Notes under the pieces: model-generated
Seen by the model: the letters and a program-made list of their open reading frames with translations, nothing else
Database searches by the model: none
Told to the model about the DNA's origin: nothing
Shown: piece after piece, positions 43,184 to 56,158 of the stretch
How positions within the stretch are numbered: position 1 is the first letter of the stretch
How the letters are laid out: each line of letters begins with the position of its first letter
Translations under genes and position numbers: made by a program
Assembly: GCA_003999685.1 (NCBI GenBank)
Contig: CP021223.1
Span: 2,852,001-2,916,000 of the forward strand
Length of the DNA: 64,000 nt
Reading direction: 5' to 3'
DNA from: Taiwanofungus camphoratus
Taxonomy: Eukaryota > Basidiomycota > Agaricomycetes > Polyporales > Taiwanofungaceae

Positions 43184-45203
43184 TCATACATCGAACATGA
43201 CGACCTGCTCCCTGCCACCCCGCTCAATCTTCAGTAGCCGCTTCGCGACACAGCCATATATCGGCCGCGTAACACTGGCGCCGCCCAGAGACCCGATGCC
43301 CGCGGCCGTGGTCTTCGCTGCGAGGATCTCCTTCAGCTTGATCAGGGGCAGCGCGTACGCGGGCGGCGCAGAGAGCAGCGCGAGGAGCATCTGCGCCGTG
43401 AGGACCTGTTGTGCGGTCGGCTGTGAGGGCGCAGCGGGGGGAGCCGCGGCGGCGAGAGAGAAGGAAGAGAGGCTGGCTGTGGAGGGTGAGGAGGGCGCGG
43501 GCGCGCGGTCGGCGAGGGTCCAGAGATGGGCACTGGCGGAAGCGCAGGTCAAGAGAGGCGCTTGCGTAATTGGAGAACGGTGGACGTACATGGTCTCTTT
43601 GGCACGTGGGTGTTTGTTTCCGCCAGACGCGTCGAACCGACGGCCGGGCATGATGAGTTCGCCTATCGAGGCCCAGATTTTCGACTAGACATACGGTAAA
43701 GTCAGCCAGCGGCGCTGCCTTCGGGGAAATGGGCAACGACATACGATGATGCTCTCGAGCTCGGTCGTCACCTTGATTTTCGGCCGTTTATTAGAGTTTG
43801 ACGGCGTCTCTACCGGTGGACATGGTCCCATATGTGAGGCTGGCTCATCCCTTGCTTCCGCCGGTGTTGTGGGTTCTTCAGGCAACCAAGATGGCTGGGT
43901 GAGCGGTGGGGGCTTCGGTAAAACGACCGTTCGTTCCTCATCCTCCCCGTCGATGTCTTCTGTATCTTCCATTTCTGGTGCCCCATCTTCATCATCGGTC
44001 ACTGGCCCATCATCCAATGGCACATCGCCAGATTCCACTGCGTGAGCAGGATCGCCAGCCATATGCTGGGGCGCAGCTCTCGACGCGGGCCTGCTTGCAT
44101 TCAAATCTGGACCGCGTGACCGCATAGGCACGGGGCTCGCGAATGAGACAGTAGAGACGTCTGCGAGATCGACGTGTTCGTCCAGCAGGGAGTCGCCTGC
44201 AAAGTGTAGCGTGCGCGCCGCCGCGGCGGGTGTGTTCCAGAAGGTCTCTTCCTGGGTATCTGGAGGCGATACGGGTGGGGGCTGAGGCGTCTGCGGTTTG
44301 GGCTTTGGTCTGGGCTTGAGAGGGAGGCGGACGGACATTTTTGAAGAGGTTTTTTGCTTCAGGAGTGCGTCTTTCTGGAATGTCGGAAGGAGGTATAGAG
44401 TTAGATCACAATATCATTGGTGTTGGGTGGTCGTACCCGTTTCTTCAATGCGGCTATCTGTGCCTGTGCATCCTGCATGCGGCGTTCTTCCTCGCGCACC
44501 ATTGATTTGGGCGAAAGAGGTGGCCCTGAAGGGCCTGCGTTTGTGTGCTGTAATTAGTGGTTGGAGGCGAGCGAATGCACGTGTCAGGTAACCCACTTGC
44601 TTCAGCTGGTCGTTGAGACTTTGAATGCTCTCGCGCACGGTTTCGAGTTGTTCGATGATCCTGAGCGCCTGCTCTGATGCACGAGGCATGGGCCTTATGG
44701 ACTGGCTACACGTATTGATTGCGAACATATAGACAAAGTGGGTTCCGTTCAGATGATGAACACCAGACTGCACGTGAGGATGGTGCTGGCCCCACTCACT
44801 ATCGGTCGAGGTACTTGAGCGCTGCACGCGCATACACCTCCGGCTCATGCTCTCCCGTCCTCTGCGCATCCGGTCTGCCAAGCTTCGGTGCTGGGGGTTT
44901 CTTCAATGGGGTCGCGCCATGAAACTCGACACGCGCGATCTCGCCGCGTCCATGGACGACATTTTCGGTATCATGTAGAGGGCGGGCTGCGGCAGGCTTT
45001 GCCGGGGGCACGAGGGTGAAAAGCCCGAGCTCGGCAGGGTCGATGTCGCGAATCAGGTCGCCGAGCGGGGCGTGGAGGACGGCGTTGGTGAAAGGGCCGA
45101 GAGCTGAAGTAGAGTCTAAAGGAGTCGCGGCAGCTGCGGCGGTTGAGCGAATGGACTTTGCGAGGTGGGAGATGCGGTCGACGTGGTCTGAGAGGCTGCT
45201 CAT
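43184..45203 (-). CDS. DASH complex Spc34-like protein with long C-terminal extension
   Basis: Five exons on the minus strand: 45203-44800, 44705-44597, 44547-44437, 44374-43745 and 43684-43184, giving 584 residues. The N-terminal 210 residues match the Spc34 pattern: FTNAVLHAPLGDLIRD with ELGLFTLV, then a C-terminal coiled coil (EQLETVRESIQSLNDQLKQ and REEERRMQDAQAQIAALKK). Spc34 is a subunit of the DASH/Dam1 ring that couples kinetochores to spindle microtubules. Residues after about 222 are Pro-rich and acidic and end in a compact domain resembling a winged helix (LLALLSAPP...PIYGCVAKRLLKIERGG). That extension begins with an ATG at 44338 and could be a second gene, but the exon-4 frame runs through without a stop, so one gene is the simpler reading. 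Divergent from the DOCK gene. Confidence 0.65.
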
Positions 45204-46548
45204 CGTGCTCCGCGATGAACACTGAACAGCCAGGCGCGCGGGGAGCGGACACACGGTTAGGCCGGCCCTAAATGTTTATCCACGTGACTTGAATCTATGT
45301 TGCCCAAGGGCAAAAATAGAATTTTTGACACGAGGTCACATACCATATTTGGAAACAAGCTTCCATATAGGATGCATCACGTGACTGATGTTACTTATAT
45401 GTCACGGTGCAACTCTAAGGGTTACCGTATATGGTAGCATACTGACATCTCAGTATAACGACTCAGGAGGGCCAAAGAGGCTTAGTTACAGTAAGCATTG
45501 CTTATTTTAAGTGTCTATACCATAGTTGTACACTTTATAGCCCAGTTGACACTGGAATAAAATCCCACTAACTGGTAAGAAATCCCGGTTAAGGGTCTCC
45601 TATGTATACCCCTGTGCCGATGCATACCCCTTGCTGTGCATTCACCAGCTTTGTACAACGGCCTCTCAAGCACCGCAAGCTTCGCATAACCTCAAGAAAC
45701 TTGTTGTGCATATGGATCTGGTAGTACTCTAATGGAATATCACCTTCAAGTAGTAGGAATTTTGTTGTAGCTGTTTTGCAACTTTGCAAGGTGAAAATGC
45801 ATGAAAATGAGTCCCAGTATGGCCAGTAATTGACCATGATGAGCAAATCTAGTCTGATTCTGCTCGCTGTTCCTCCTGAAAATTTCAGTAAACCAGGGCT
45901 TCATGCTTTTAATTCAAACCTGCCCTGCTACTTAATGAAACAATCAACTGCCCATTTATTTGTGTCCAAAACAAAACATTGAGTGAGCGTGATGAACAGC
46001 AGCCACATTGCTCAGAAAGGGAATAAATGCGAAGAAGCCGAGTATTAGCGTCGACATCCTGTGACACGTTGTGACAAACTTTTGCAATACACTTCCAAAA
46101 TGCACTGTACTGTTCCGACATGGTTTCTTCGCTGTTTTCTACAAATGCTAGTAGACAATCCTGTAGCCAAGACCTTTGTCTATGCGTTGCTGGAATTCCG
46201 GGGTCATAAGATAATGTGTTTGCGGAGTTATTGACGATTTACAGAGAATTGTGCAAAGCTGGTGAATGCATAGTCTATAAGTATGGCAAGCTATGAACCT
46301 CACCGACACCCGACAACCATTTCTTCCGCCTGACCCTTTCTACGCTCGCCTATTTATCTACCAGTACATTCCCGCCTATGAGCCCTCGCTATCGGAACGC
46401 TTGCAAGACCCGGAATTGAATTGACGCTCGGGTATCGACCGTGAGAGCAGCTACAGGCGCACCTCTGATCGCGAGAGCCTACGGGCGCTGTGCTGTCTCC
46501 GTTAACGACGCTGCTAGCAGCACAAGTTCACTCTATTATACCCACGCC
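45204..46548. other. Divergent promoter region between Spc34-like and DOCK genes
   Basis: 1.3 kb between two divergent gene starts, largely filled by copy 2 of the dispersed repeat (45655-46343). The DOCK start is only about 200 bp from the repeat, so the repeat may affect that promoter. No TATA box is evident. Confidence 0.5.
45655..46343 (+). repeat. Dispersed repeat, copy 2
   Basis: Homologous to 34155-34840, same orientation. See copy 1 for shared blocks. The right end shares CGCCTGACCC with copy 1, which suggests a common terminus. Confidence 0.65.
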
Positions 46549-49500
46549 ATGGTCAACCTTGCAAACCAGCCACCAGGGCAGCGCAAGGGCGTATGGGAGC
46601 CCTTGCCTCTCATCATCTACGGGTACGCCGTACACCCGCTCTCTCCCAATCGCCGCGACACCAAGCTCTCCAATCGCACCCGCCTGTCCACCTTCACCAA
46701 CACCACCGATGCATCTGGCGACGAGCATCTCGTGCACAGAGATGTCGTCTCGCTCGAAGTCGGCGACAATGTCTACGCGTTCGAGAAGTATACCCCAAAA
46801 GACAAGGAGGTCGAGGGCGTCTGGTATCGAGGGTCTGTATCGCCGTTTGCTTTGAATTGTACGTTCCCTCACATGTTGCACTGCAGATACGTCGTCTGTA
46901 CATCCCGCCGGCCGCAGGTGAACTGGGCGCTAGTGTCAGATCCGTCGTGCTCTACCCAGAAAGCAGCTGCAAAAGCCGACGAGTTCCAACAGGTCTTCAT
47001 AGGCATCTTTCCCGCCTCCCACATCTTTATCCGCGACCAACTTTCCGACGCAGAAGGCCGCTTGGCGGAACTCGCGAGCGCCTTGGGTGCCCCGGGCGTG
47101 AACGGGCACAGCTCTGACGCATACGCTGCGTGGAATCGAGACAAGATCCTGAACGGCATGGACACCCCGAGGGAGAAGGACGATGACGAGGTGTCAAGAG
47201 GGGATGCCGTATCGCGCAAGTCGTTCAAGCTGACCCCTCCTCCAGATCAAGCCAACTCGGTGCGTGCTCGGCTCCCAGTCTATCCCGCCAGCATCCGGTC
47301 GTCGTCTCCCACCGAGTCGCAGGCGTTTAAATCGCTCCCTCCCCGACCTTCCTTGAAATCGAGCGACGACACGGCATCCGGGGCGGTTCAGCCCATCATC
47401 GACGAGATTGCGTCGGCGCTGCGGGAGTGGCACGGGCTGATGTTTCAGTACCTGGCGCGGCGCGACTACCGGCTGTTCCAGATCGTCAAGGAGCACATTG
47501 AGGCGCTGCACCTGGGGCGGCGGCAGCTGCTGGCGCAGACGCTGAGCTCCGAGGAGACAGTGAACCTGCGGCGCGAGTGCGTCGGACGCCTGGTGAGCGG
47601 CAACCTCGTCCAGGGCCTGGACGTGATCGTGCGGCACCCCACTTGGGGCGGCCTCGTCACCGTCGACGTCGAGGGCGAGATCGACACGCGCAGCTGGGTC
47701 AGCGCCGTGCGAATGTACGCGATGCAGGCGTCCCTCGCGTACATGGACGTGTCGCCCCCCACTGGCCAGCCGTACAACAAGTCCCTGCGCATGGGCCGCT
47801 CGATCGACGCGCCGTCCCCCGTGGTGCCGGTCCAGGCGCAGGCCCACTCCGTCTTCCCCGAAGTTTCGCGCAGCCGAGGGCAGCCTCGCATCCTGGGCTC
47901 GCTCGGGAGTGCGTCGCAGCCGGCGCGGGCCAAGTTCTACCATGTGTTCCTGGACCTGCGTGCGTTCGTGGCGTCGCCGTGTGCGCCGGGCGAGACCGCG
48001 GAGCTGCTCTTCTCGCTGTTCAACAAGGAGGAATCCCGCTTTGTCTCGGAAGAGTTTTGTGTGGTGTTGAATCACAACGGGGTCCTTGCGCGGAACCCGC
48101 AGGCGCGCATCCGGACGCTGTTCACCGACCTTGTCCAGTCTGATGCGCAGGCGCCGATATACCTCGTATGTCAGATTATTAGAAACGGTTCGATGAAGAT
48201 GGGGAGCAGCATGGGCTCGATCGTGGAGAACGGCAGACGAGTCTCGGATGCCTCGCTCAGAGATAACGGGCGGACAAGTGGACATGCGTACGAGCCTTCA
48301 GCATCTTCCGGCGTGACTTTTGCCACCGGGGGCTCGTCCACTGAGCTTCCGACGCACTTCAGGAGACCATTTGGCTGTGCCATTTTGGAACTCACGCAGC
48401 TCAACACGATGGCTGCGGAGCAGTCAGAGGTCTCCTCAACTAGAGAGCATACAATGCCCATCTTCGTCCCTACAAACGAGGCCACGTTCTCCATGCTTCA
48501 CCAAGACATTCTCAATCACAACACCAAGGAATATGAAAAGTCCCCTAGGTATGTTCGTGCCCCCAGCTCTAAGGACGTTTGTGCTCACGAATAAGAAGAG
48601 CCGAAATGATGGCGGTGTCCATCAAAATATTCTATGGTGATGCGGAAACAATCGTGCGCGAGAACACTTCCCTTCTCCAGGACACGCCACTCAGCTTGCG
48701 TCTTGGATTCCCCGATGTCGTCTTTCCTGGAGACGTGCGCAACGAGCTCTATATCAAACTGTGGAGTGGAGACTTCTCGCCTTCGCAGAGCAGCACAGCC
48801 CGTCGCAGCGTCGCCAATTTCGCCCGAGGCCAAGTAGGGCATGTGGCAGGCAATGTGCAGGTGACGATCGAGGTGAGAGACCACCTCGGCCGGACGGTCG
48901 AACGCGTCATTTCGCAATCCAGCGGTGAGCCGGAGATGACCCAGTTCCATTCCATGGTCTTCCAGCGAACCAGCCAGCCTACTTTCGGCGAATTGATCAA
49001 GCTAAGGCTTCCGTTTGAAGGAGCACAGCAATGGCACCTGTTCTTTATGTTCCGGCATCGCAGTGCAAGGGAACGGTCAGCAAGTCGCGCGTCAGATGCT
49101 CCAGAGCGGCCGTTTGCGTTCGCGTTCTTGCCGTTATTTCCTGACGGCCGCGCTTTCCTCGAGGACGGTGCTCATACGCTTGTTCTTTATCGAGCTGAGC
49201 GGTTGAGTCAGATCAGTACCGATCTGTATCTTGCCGCTACCCCTTGGCTGCCTGCGAATCAAAGACCCGAACAAGTCTTCGTACCCGTTGAGCTGCAGAA
49301 ACTCGCTCCACCCATGCGCGACAGCCTGATCATCCGATCTTCGCTGTGTTCGACCAAGTTTACCCAGAACTCAGTGTTGCTCAGTCTGCTGAACTGGGAA
49401 AAACTCGCGGACAAAGAAGTTCTTTCGACCATCCTGGCCAAATTCACATTTGTGGGTGAGGTCGAGATCGTCAAGTTCTTGCGAGACATCTTCGACTCCT

Positions 49501-52500
49501 TGTTTGCCATCCTCGTATCCAACATGAACCAGTCAGGCGAGATGGACCACCTTGTCTTCAGTGCGCTAGTGACGGTACTTGGCATTGTGCAGGATCGTCG
49601 GTTTAGCAACTTCCAACCTGTTTTAGATGTGTACATCGACAAGCACTTCAATTGTGCATCAGCTTCTTCACACATTATCCATTCAATGAATCGTCTTCTG
49701 CAGAACCCGACTGCTAATGAAACAGCCTCGTCATTGCGCGCTGCCCTCAAAGTCTGGCATTACATTTGTAAATTTGTAGTCAGAGCTCGGGAACTGCAGA
49801 AGGCGAAGGAGTTTGGTATAGGTGGTGGGGTTACAGCAGATCACCTTGAATCAGCGTTTAAGCGGGAATTGAAGGCGCATTTGGCTGAAGTCAATCGGAT
49901 GATGTCGACCACGTCTCCACCAGCCATCATCGGCACTCAGACAATCGCTTTGCAACATTTTACGTCTATCTTACCCGAACTTGGCAGGGTTTTCAGCATC
50001 GTCGAAATTGTCACCATTGCCACCGCATTTGCAAATGCGGTTGCATCTGGAAAGGGCAAGATTACCATATGGAAGCTTATTATGTATTTGCAGCTTGTCA
50101 AGGGATTTCTGTTTGACAATCCTCAGTCCCGTTCGTTACTGGTGGAGTCTGTCGTAATCTGGGTCAAGCCACTTTTCGGTCGCTTTGACGAGTATGTGCA
50201 AACGCAGCCGGGTGATTCGGACGCTGTCCGTGAAACTGCTCGTGCCGGCTGGTTGGAGAGCATCAGATTGTCTGTGACAGTTATCGCTGTCATGTTGGAC
50301 AAGCTTTTGCAGAACCTAGTAGATCCTGCGGTGGTAGCTGATCGCAAGCTTCTCAGACAAGAACAGGATAACGTCGAGTACCTGTTGTCGCTGTTTCCCA
50401 GGTATATAAGAGGTTGTTCCACGTCGATCTCCATCTGACATGTCATTTTACCAGACTACTTGACTCATACTTGGAGTTCCAGCACCCGGCGTCTCAGAGA
50501 GCTATTGAACGCAGTCGATCCTCGACACCGATTTCGAGCGCTTATCCTGTCACATTTCCCGAGTCTTATCCATTCTCATTAGCTGCACAGCTACCAAAGA
50601 ACACCTTCACCGTGTCTGGCTCATTCGATGTCAAAGCGGACTTTAGCCCAGGTTTGGGTGAGACTGCTATCGTGATTTTGGTCCTGATACTAGCAGCCCC
50701 AAAGAAGCACCTTTTGGGTTTCTTTGAGTCCATTGTAGAGATTGAAGGTAGAGACACTCTTGCAGGCCTTCTCCTACAAACGTTCAAGGTTGCTGCATCC
50801 ATCCTAAATAATGATGCCTTTCCTGGCAACTGGCTCAATGTGAATATTCTAGCTCACAAAGAGTTGATCAAGATGATGGATCCGATCGCAACGCTTCTCG
50901 AACGCGAGTTCATTCCCCACCAGCAATCAACTTGGAAGCTTGATCCCACCTTGTGGAGGGAAGGCTTCCGAGTTCTGCTGAAGTTATTGTCTTCTGAACA
51001 GCTGGTGATAGAAGAGTTCAGTCCTCAGGTAAGTCGTACAGTGTTCTTTCTTGGCACCTTGGTATTAACAGTATTCTCAAGAAACGTCGCGCGGTCTGGC
51101 GTCTGGGCGGTGACATTCGAGGCGAAGGTGCTGCTATTCTACTCCGATTGTGGGATGCTCTAGGGTGGTCCGAGGATGAGCTTTTGAATGGCGAGTCAAT
51201 GCGAATGTATGGGGTAAGTCTTCACTGAGATCCTCTTCATTCCACGCACTGATGGCGGCGGCGCAGAACTACCAGGCTGCCTTGACCCCTCTCGTTGGTC
51301 ATGTCGTTAATCTCTGTCTGAGTCACCACGATCAGTTACGCAACAATGCAGTTCGCATTCTCTATTGTATGATCATCTCGGAGTACCAAGCCTCCGGGAA
51401 TTTCGATCGCATTGAGAATGAGCTGATCAGCAAGCTGGACACCCTTTTTATGTCTGATTGTAAGGGGGACGATATTTCTCGTGCATTCTTCATTGAATAT
51501 CTTCGTCATCTTTTCGAGTCGTCGGACGTTGATGAACAACTGCGCAGCCGGGTTGCCATCTTCCTCAGCGAAGTTGACAATTTCCTCGAACTGCTTCTTA
51601 GCGTACGTGCACTGCCTGAAGGTGACGAATTTTCGGACGACCGCGTGATTGCAACTGTACGTCTTTGATATTTTTTCGTTTGCAAATTTCTGATCATTTG
51701 CGGCACCTAGCTTCGTCTGATGAACTTTATACGTCGGATTGGTCGGGACGAGATATATATCAAATACGTTCATCAACTTGTCAACGTAGGGTTATCGCAA
51801 CAGAATTGCGCGCGAGGATGCTGAATGAAGTTCTAGATGCACATTCAATCGCAAAATTGGGTCGAAGCCGCTCTGACGCTCAAGTTGCATGCAGACCTTC
51901 ATGAATGGGACCTCCATACATTTACCCCACCGATGGAAGAGTTAGGTCTCCCTCAGCAATCTCAATTCCACCGCAAAGAGACGCTCTGTCTCCTCATTCT
52001 GGATTATCTTGGTATGGCAAGCAGTTGTATCGCTATGTATGTCGATTATTCACGACTTGACCCTTTCTCAGGGAAAGGCAAAGCATGGGAGACTGCAGTG
52101 GAGATCTGCAAGGATCTGGCGCTACAACATCGAGAAGTTACCTTCAATTAGTACGTAGTTCGCTGCGGAGTTCATTTTTCCATAACTGAATATCCTCGGT
52201 GCAGTACGCGCCTTGGGGAGATCTTACGTCATGAAGCTTCCCTGTTAGAGCATATCATTACTGATCAACGCTATTATTCGGACTACTTCAGAGTAGCATT
52301 CTTTGGCAATTTCCCAGTTGCTATCCGAAATAAACAGTTCATAGTGTGTCCAGTTATTTTGTTCATCACACAGATAGTTATATTGATCTCTATCACAGTA
52401 TCGAGGATACGAATGGGAGAAGTTTGGTGCCTTCTGCGAACGCATGCTCAATAAACATCCAGGCGTACAACTCCTTAAAACCACGGGAGATATTCCTGTC

Positions 52501-53812
52501 GACATTCGATTTGGAAATGACCAGTATATCCAATGTACCGCCGTGACTCCTGAGCCTGATCGGGATTCCCTTATCTTCACGAACCCTGATGTTCCTCCTC
52601 AAATCCGCACATATTACGAGCACAGGTATAATCTATCAACCTCCATCCTCTGTATCATCTATGTTGACAATTATGTGCTTTTAGTGCTATAAATACATTC
52701 AGTTACTCTCGACCAGTAACGAAGGTTGGACACGACGGTTTGGAAGAAGTTTGGATAGAAAAAACATACCTCGTGACGGAGGAAACTTTTCCGACTGTCC
52801 TTCGCCGTTCCGAAGTGATAGATGTGCAGGTCCTCGACATTTCCCCAGTCCAGACAGCAATCCAAGAAGTTCAGCAAAAGACACGGGAATTGGCAGGCCT
52901 CAACCTCAAGTTCTCCGCCCTGGCAAAAACCTCACAATCCGTCCCCACGAATGCACTCGCCATGAATCTGAATAGCGCGGTAGACCCTCCTCTCAATAGC
53001 GGTATCGAAGCGTTCAAGCAGGCTTATCTCACCGAAGACTACCTCCTCAGATATCCTGAGCGAGCTGAGGAAGTCGACAAGCTGAGAAAAGCTATTGATG
53101 AGCAGGTCAGTATGCCATTCACTTCGTTTTGGCTAGTGTTGAAATGTGTTTGCCACTAGGTTCGTATAATCGATAGTTGTCTACGACTGCATGGACAATT
53201 GTGTCCTCCGGAAATGAAGGCATTCCATACAACTCTTGAGAAACTCTTCCGCAAGAATTTCCAAGAGGAGATCCAACGTTTGGCAGTAGACTCTGTACAT
53301 GAGCCACGCTCATTCGACTCGGTCTCATCACCAACCCGACGAGCTGCGCAACTACAACTTCCACCTCAAATGTAGGGCAGGTCCCGCCTTTTGAAGCATT
53401 CGCTCTGACTTTTTTGCTTTTTAGACGTCCATCCATCGAAGTAGTCACCGTGCAGGGTGGACTCGCTATTAGCTCATCGCTCTCTTCACTGGTGCCTCAT
53501 TCTCATAAAGAGAATGGACAGCTGAATCTTGCGCTACCGACTGCCAAGCAAACTCCACTACAAAGGCATCTGGCGCATCTAGCTAGGCATGGCTTCAACG
53601 GTGTTTCATCAGGACCAGGAGATATAGGCGGAAGGGATAGTGTATCGGAGGAATCTCCACGAGATTCGCTCATTAATGTCGGCAACGGAGCGACATTAGC
53701 AACATTATCGGGAGCAGCATCGATGACGACTTCGACCATGGGCAGTATAGGATCGATCAGAGGGCGATTTTCGAGGTTTGGGAGTTTAAGTTTCGGGCGC
53801 CGGGATGGCTGA
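46549..53812 (+). CDS. DOCK-family guanine-nucleotide exchange factor (DHR-1/DHR-2)
   Basis: Thirteen exons: 46549-46832, 46887-48548, 48599-50401, 50455-51028, 51082-51213, 51267-51656, 51711-51785, 51837-52150, 52205-52343, 52399-52625, 52685-53105, 53160-53371, 53425-53812. They total 2206 residues. I chose the ATG at 46549 for its context (GCCATGG). Residues 10-110 are SH3-like (VWYRGYVV). A DHR-1 C2-type lipid-binding domain starts near RNELYIKLWSGDF (about 695-870). A long helical scaffold follows, then DHR-2 (about 1615-2090) with WVEAALTLKLHADL, FGAFCERML, DVPPQIRTYYEH and AINTFSYSRPV. The tail is Ser/Gly-rich. DOCK proteins activate Rac or Cdc42 at the plasma membrane, here probably for polarised hyphal growth. 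The GTPase target cannot be read from the sequence. Confidence 0.93.
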
Positions 53813-54396
53813 TGCAGGCAGTTATTTTATTCCTACCTTCTATCTCTACTAATCTCTGGATATATCACTTTGCTTTCGATCTGTTTGGATGTTCTGGAGG
53901 GCTGATTGTATGAGATGCACTTCATAATTGTTGTACAGTGTAACTACTTCTAATGCATTGTTTTCTGACGGGAATGTCAAGATATACACCAGCGGGTGCA
54001 ATGTCTCATAGTGTCCATATCTCCAATGGTTTCTGACTAGCCTCCATAGATGGCTGGATCATCACAATGCCAGTGAATGTCTTCGAATTCATAAAATAGG
54101 GATATTGGACGTGAAGGAGAGACCTTGTCATCAACAATTCGCGCGTGTATGCAAGTCTATATTGGCGTGATTAACAATAGCTATACAATGTTACGGCAGC
54201 GAGGCCTCAGGCAAAGGAGGTAAACCCGCCTGAAGGTATTATTTGGTTAGGGAGCACAGATGACCAGCACGACGCCGCATTGAATAGACAATGTAAACTA
54301 GAATAACTGATGAAAGTAAGGCTACACGTTGCAAAGACGACTAGTGAGACTTGATGCTATATGTTGAACAAAGGATAAGTGCTCTTGGCATGTCGA
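53813..54396. other. Convergent 3' region between DOCK and medA-like genes
   Basis: 584 bp between the stops of two convergent genes. AT-rich with no coding signal; it should hold both 3' UTRs and polyadenylation sites. Confidence 0.5.
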
Positions 54397-56158
54397 TTAC
54401 ATATATTTATACTGATCAGAGTAGTGAGATGAAGCTTGTTTGTGTTCGCGCAGTGTCTGAAATTCGATAGAATCGAAGGTCGCGATGTCACCGTCCAGCC
54501 CATATGTCCCTTGCGAGCCGTAAGAGTTATGACCAAGCAAATGGTCTTCTGAGGGGACGATGGATTGATGCATTCCATCCTGGGGGTCATAAAGGACATC
54601 ATGAGAGGCGGAAGGAGTAGCAAGTATACAGGGAGAAACCGTCGCTGAGGAACGAGCATACGAGTCCCCTGTATCACGGTAGCTCAGGAAAGACATGGGG
54701 TGCGCTTGATGAGGAGAGGTCATGGGGTAGCTTGTTACAGAGGTGTTGCCATATGCATCCCCAGGATAGCCAGTAGAGTACGCATATGCACTGGTACTGA
54801 GAGACTCCGTTGGGGCACGTCCTGCTGGAGTATGAGCATATGGAAAAATATCTGGAGTGGACCCAGATGCCAACGAAGATGGACGAGGTGAAACGTCTTG
54901 TGCGGGGGCTGATGACAGACGGACGGCAGGGTGGTCTAGAACTGGTGAGGAGAGCGACTATTGCGCTTGTCAGCCGTGAGGACCTAACAGATAATGTAAT
55001 CATAATGCTCACATATCTCGAGACAATCTTGTCGAGCGCCTGGGGAAGAATATTCCAATCGAAAACCTTCAGGTCCTTCTCAATATTTCGTGGCTTCGGT
55101 GGGGGAAAATTCATAATCTTGAGGAAGAAGTCATTGGAGTCGAGCCTACTTTTCGAGACGGTTTTCGGTCGGAAGCCCTCTAAATTGCGACGGATGCGGT
55201 TTTTCTCCTCAATGTCAAACTCTAGACCGACGAGACGCTCCAAGAGATAGATGATGTCGACGGACGTCACGTAGCAGCTATCCGTATCCGCGCGGTAGAT
55301 GCACGATACCGCAGTGTCGCCATCGACATATTCATGCTGCTTGATGCGCTCGCAGGATACCTTGAGCGTGAACCCGTCTTGCACGCGTGTAAAGCGAACC
55401 AGGCGGCGGCCGACGCTCAGTTCCTCTTCGTCCCAGTCTTTGCACATGCTCTCGAGCGGTGTCACGAGTTCAAGCAACGCGCGGGGCGAGTCATAAATAT
55501 CATCGCCGGATCCGGCCCGTACCGACCGTATAAAGGATGGTCTCTTGGCTGATCGAGCAGGTTTGGCACACTGGCCTTCACGGGAACGTGTGCTTGGGGT
55601 ACGAGTGCCGAGAGTCTGATTTGGGATGAAATGATGCGCAGCTCTCTCATGGACTGAGTCGTTGAGGCTGTGCGCTCGACGCACCAGAGGGACGCTAAGT
55701 CCAGGTGGATCAGCGGAGGTTTCATGGTCAAATACGGCGTGGGTATTAGCTATAAGATTCCGTGAGACAGATTTTCCAAGTGACAAACAAGAAAACTAAC
55801 TAGGGTGCAGGTACGTGAATCTGCCAAATGTCACGGAGTCCAGGATCTCATTCTGGCTGTTCAAGGCCTGAACAGCGAGAGCGACGGTCGCCGCGCCAGA
55901 TTCCCTGGGTTCGAGGGGAACGGTCGCCTGCAGCTCCCAAGTGCCATACCTTCTGTCAGAGAGCTGGTGGACCCCTGTCGTCAACGCCTTATGTCCCAGG
56001 ACGAGCCGTAAGAATATTGTTTCGTTCGCCTTGAGGGTGAAGTTGAGGGAGACGGCGATATTAGTACCTGGAGGTCCCTCAGACGGATGATACCCGAACA
56101 CTCGGAACATGCCGCGAGGAGAAACTGCGCAATTCGAAATTTGAGAGGCGACATCCAT
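54397..56158 (-). CDS. MedA/medusa-like transcriptional regulator (DUF7082 type)
   Basis: Three exons on the minus strand: 56158-55801, 55749-55013 and 54957-54397, giving 551 residues. The N-terminal 120 residues form a beta-rich, IPT-like segment (GYHPSEGPPGTNIAVSLNF). Residues 200-365 contain the medusa core with EEKNRIRRNLEGFRPKTVSK, a short run FFLKIMNFPPPKPRNIEKD, and DWNILPQALDKIV. The rest is a Ser/Tyr/Pro-rich low-complexity tail. MedA in aspergilli and its smut homologue Med1 are nuclear regulators of development, conidiation or mating-related gene expression. The role here is inferred from the conserved core. Further 5' non-coding or coding exons upstream of 56158 cannot be excluded. 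Confidence 0.85.

Noticed and set aside
44359-45203. Spc34-like gene ending at 44359 as a separate 220-residue protein
   Set aside because: That ending needs the donor one base earlier (CG|GGTACG), which is not a GT donor. The standard CGG|GTACGA donor keeps the frame open into the next segment, so a single gene is preferred.
47194-48285. Minus-strand ORF of 363 codons inside the DOCK gene
   Set aside because: Antisense frame in a GC-rich exon; composition (His/Arg/Asp-rich) is typical of a shadow frame, and the sense strand has a strong DOCK assignment.
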